This document shows positions 63,542 through 64,000 of a DNA stretch of 64,000 bases, one piece after another. The notes under the pieces were generated by a model. That model was not told where the DNA came from and searched no databases. It saw only the letters and a program-made list of their open reading frames with translations. Source of the DNA: CAWJPW01 sp963844845 (GTDB lineage Bacteria > Acidobacteriota > Thermoanaerobaculia > Thermoanaerobaculales > Sulfomarinibacteraceae); the NCBI GenBank assembly GCA_963844845.1, contig CAWJPW010000003.1, forward strand, positions 124,001-188,000. The letters run 5' to 3'. Numbering within the stretch: the first letter of the stretch is position 1; every line of letters starts with the position of its first letter. The translations under genes were made by a program, and so were the position numbers.

Positions 63542-64000
63542 AGCATCGAAGCGTTCGTGACGAGCCGCTCTACTTCGAGCGCAACCCGGGGCGTACGCGG
63601 CGAGCGATCTTCCGGATCCCGGCCCTCGATGTGCCTGATGTCGATCCGGCCGAGGTTCTGCCGGCGGCGCTGCTCCGGGGACCGTCGAAGGTGGCGCCGG
63701 ATCTACCCGAGCCCGAGGTGGTGGTCCACTTCCATCGCCTGAGCCAGCTCAACTACGCCGTCGACGAGGGGCTTTACCCGCTCGGTTCCTGCACCATGAA
63801 GTACAACCCGCGCCTCAACGAGCAGGTAAGCCGCATGGCCGGGTTCGCGGATGTCCATCCCCTCCAGCCCGAGGCGCAGGTGCAGGGGGCGCTGCGCCTC
63901 ATGTGGGAGCTGGGTGAGGTGCTCAAGACCGTCACCGGAATGCCGGGCGTCACCCTGCAGCCGGCGGCGGGCGCCCACGGCGAACTCGCCGGCATGCTGA
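63538..64000 (+). CDS. gcvPB: Glycine dehydrogenase (decarboxylating) subunit 2, 3' end missing
   Basis: 154 codons are visible before the window edge. The sequence VVVHFHRLSQLNYAVDEGLY, PLGSCTMKYNPRLNE and LQPAAGAHGELAGML is typical of the N-terminal part of GcvPB. The PLP-binding Lys lies beyond the window. It forms the alpha2-beta2 P protein with GcvPA. Confidence 0.95.
   Translation, partial: MKHRSVRDEPLYFERNPGRTRRAIFRIPALDVPDVDPAEVLPAALLRGPSKVAPDLPEPEVVVHFHRLSQLNYAVDEGLYPLGSCTMKYNPRLNEQVSRMAGFADVHPLQPEAQVQGALRLMWELGEVLKTVTGMPGVTLQPAAGAHGELAGML

Overview
The window is GC-rich chromosomal DNA from a diderm bacterium. It carries a TonB-dependent receptor with an N-terminal carboxypeptidase-regulatory-like domain, a FadL porin, a MipA-type outer-membrane protein, SurA-like periplasmic chaperones, lipoproteins, a C25 (gingipain-type) peptidase, a phosphatase with a TPR tail and pyruvate:ferredoxin oxidoreductase. 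This mix fits Acidobacteriota, perhaps a Thermoanaerobaculia-like lineage; that placement is inference from gene content, as there is no rRNA here. Promoters read as ordinary sigma-70 types (TTGACA-like, 17-bp spacer, TATAAT-like), and ribosome binding sites are mostly GGAGG-type.

Layout. 1-10.2 kb: exported proteins (C25 peptidase cut by the window edge, DUF11/IPTL-CTERM protein, two SurA-like PPIases around an unknown secreted protein, a sulfatase-fold lipoprotein with TPRs). 10.3-10.7 kb: tRNA-Ala(CGC) and dodecin. 11.7-19.5 kb: a CarH-type B12 photoreceptor-repressor gene with, on one side, DUF523/DUF1722, SRPBCC and MipA genes and, on the other, an AttEFGH-like ABC exporter ending in a CrtC/AttH protein. 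22.4-29.7 kb: a complete histidine operon in seven open reading frames, including a HisA-HisI-HisE fusion and a HisC-HAD phosphatase fusion, preceded by a promoter, a leader peptide with five consecutive His codons and an attenuator. 30.3-38.3 kb: smc, purine nucleoside phosphorylase, a metallo-beta-lactamase-fold hydrolase, a double ABM-domain protein and an FHA-GAF-SpoIIE phosphatase. 38.8-43.6 kb: a dihydroorotate-dehydrogenase-like protein and nifJ under a promoter with a Rex-like operator. 43.6-49.0 kb: a TPR protein, an inositol-monophosphatase-family enzyme, a small unknown gene, and an operon of LVIVD-repeat protein, tyrosine recombinase, lytic transglycosylase and lipoprotein. 49.1-59.7 kb: FadL with a GDSL hydrolase, a LolE-like permease with a Na+/H+ antiporter, the TonB receptor, and an M23 peptidase with a possible bactofilin-like partner. 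60.5-64 kb: the glycine cleavage genes gcvT-gcvH-gcvPA-gcvPB, the last cut by the window edge.

The most unusual feature is a dispersed intergenic repeat of about 180-450 bp. Six copies (10.8, 21.8, 22.2, 29.8, 38.5 and 59.9 kb) all lie in the same orientation. Each is built around a long inverted repeat whose two arms change together between copies (an ATGACGTTTCCC type and a CGAACACTTTTCC type), followed by conserved blocks and a GC-rich hairpin. Four copies lie next to degenerate GGGACC-type hexamer tracts, and two carry a second 154-bp module with its own hairpin. I do not recognise this family.
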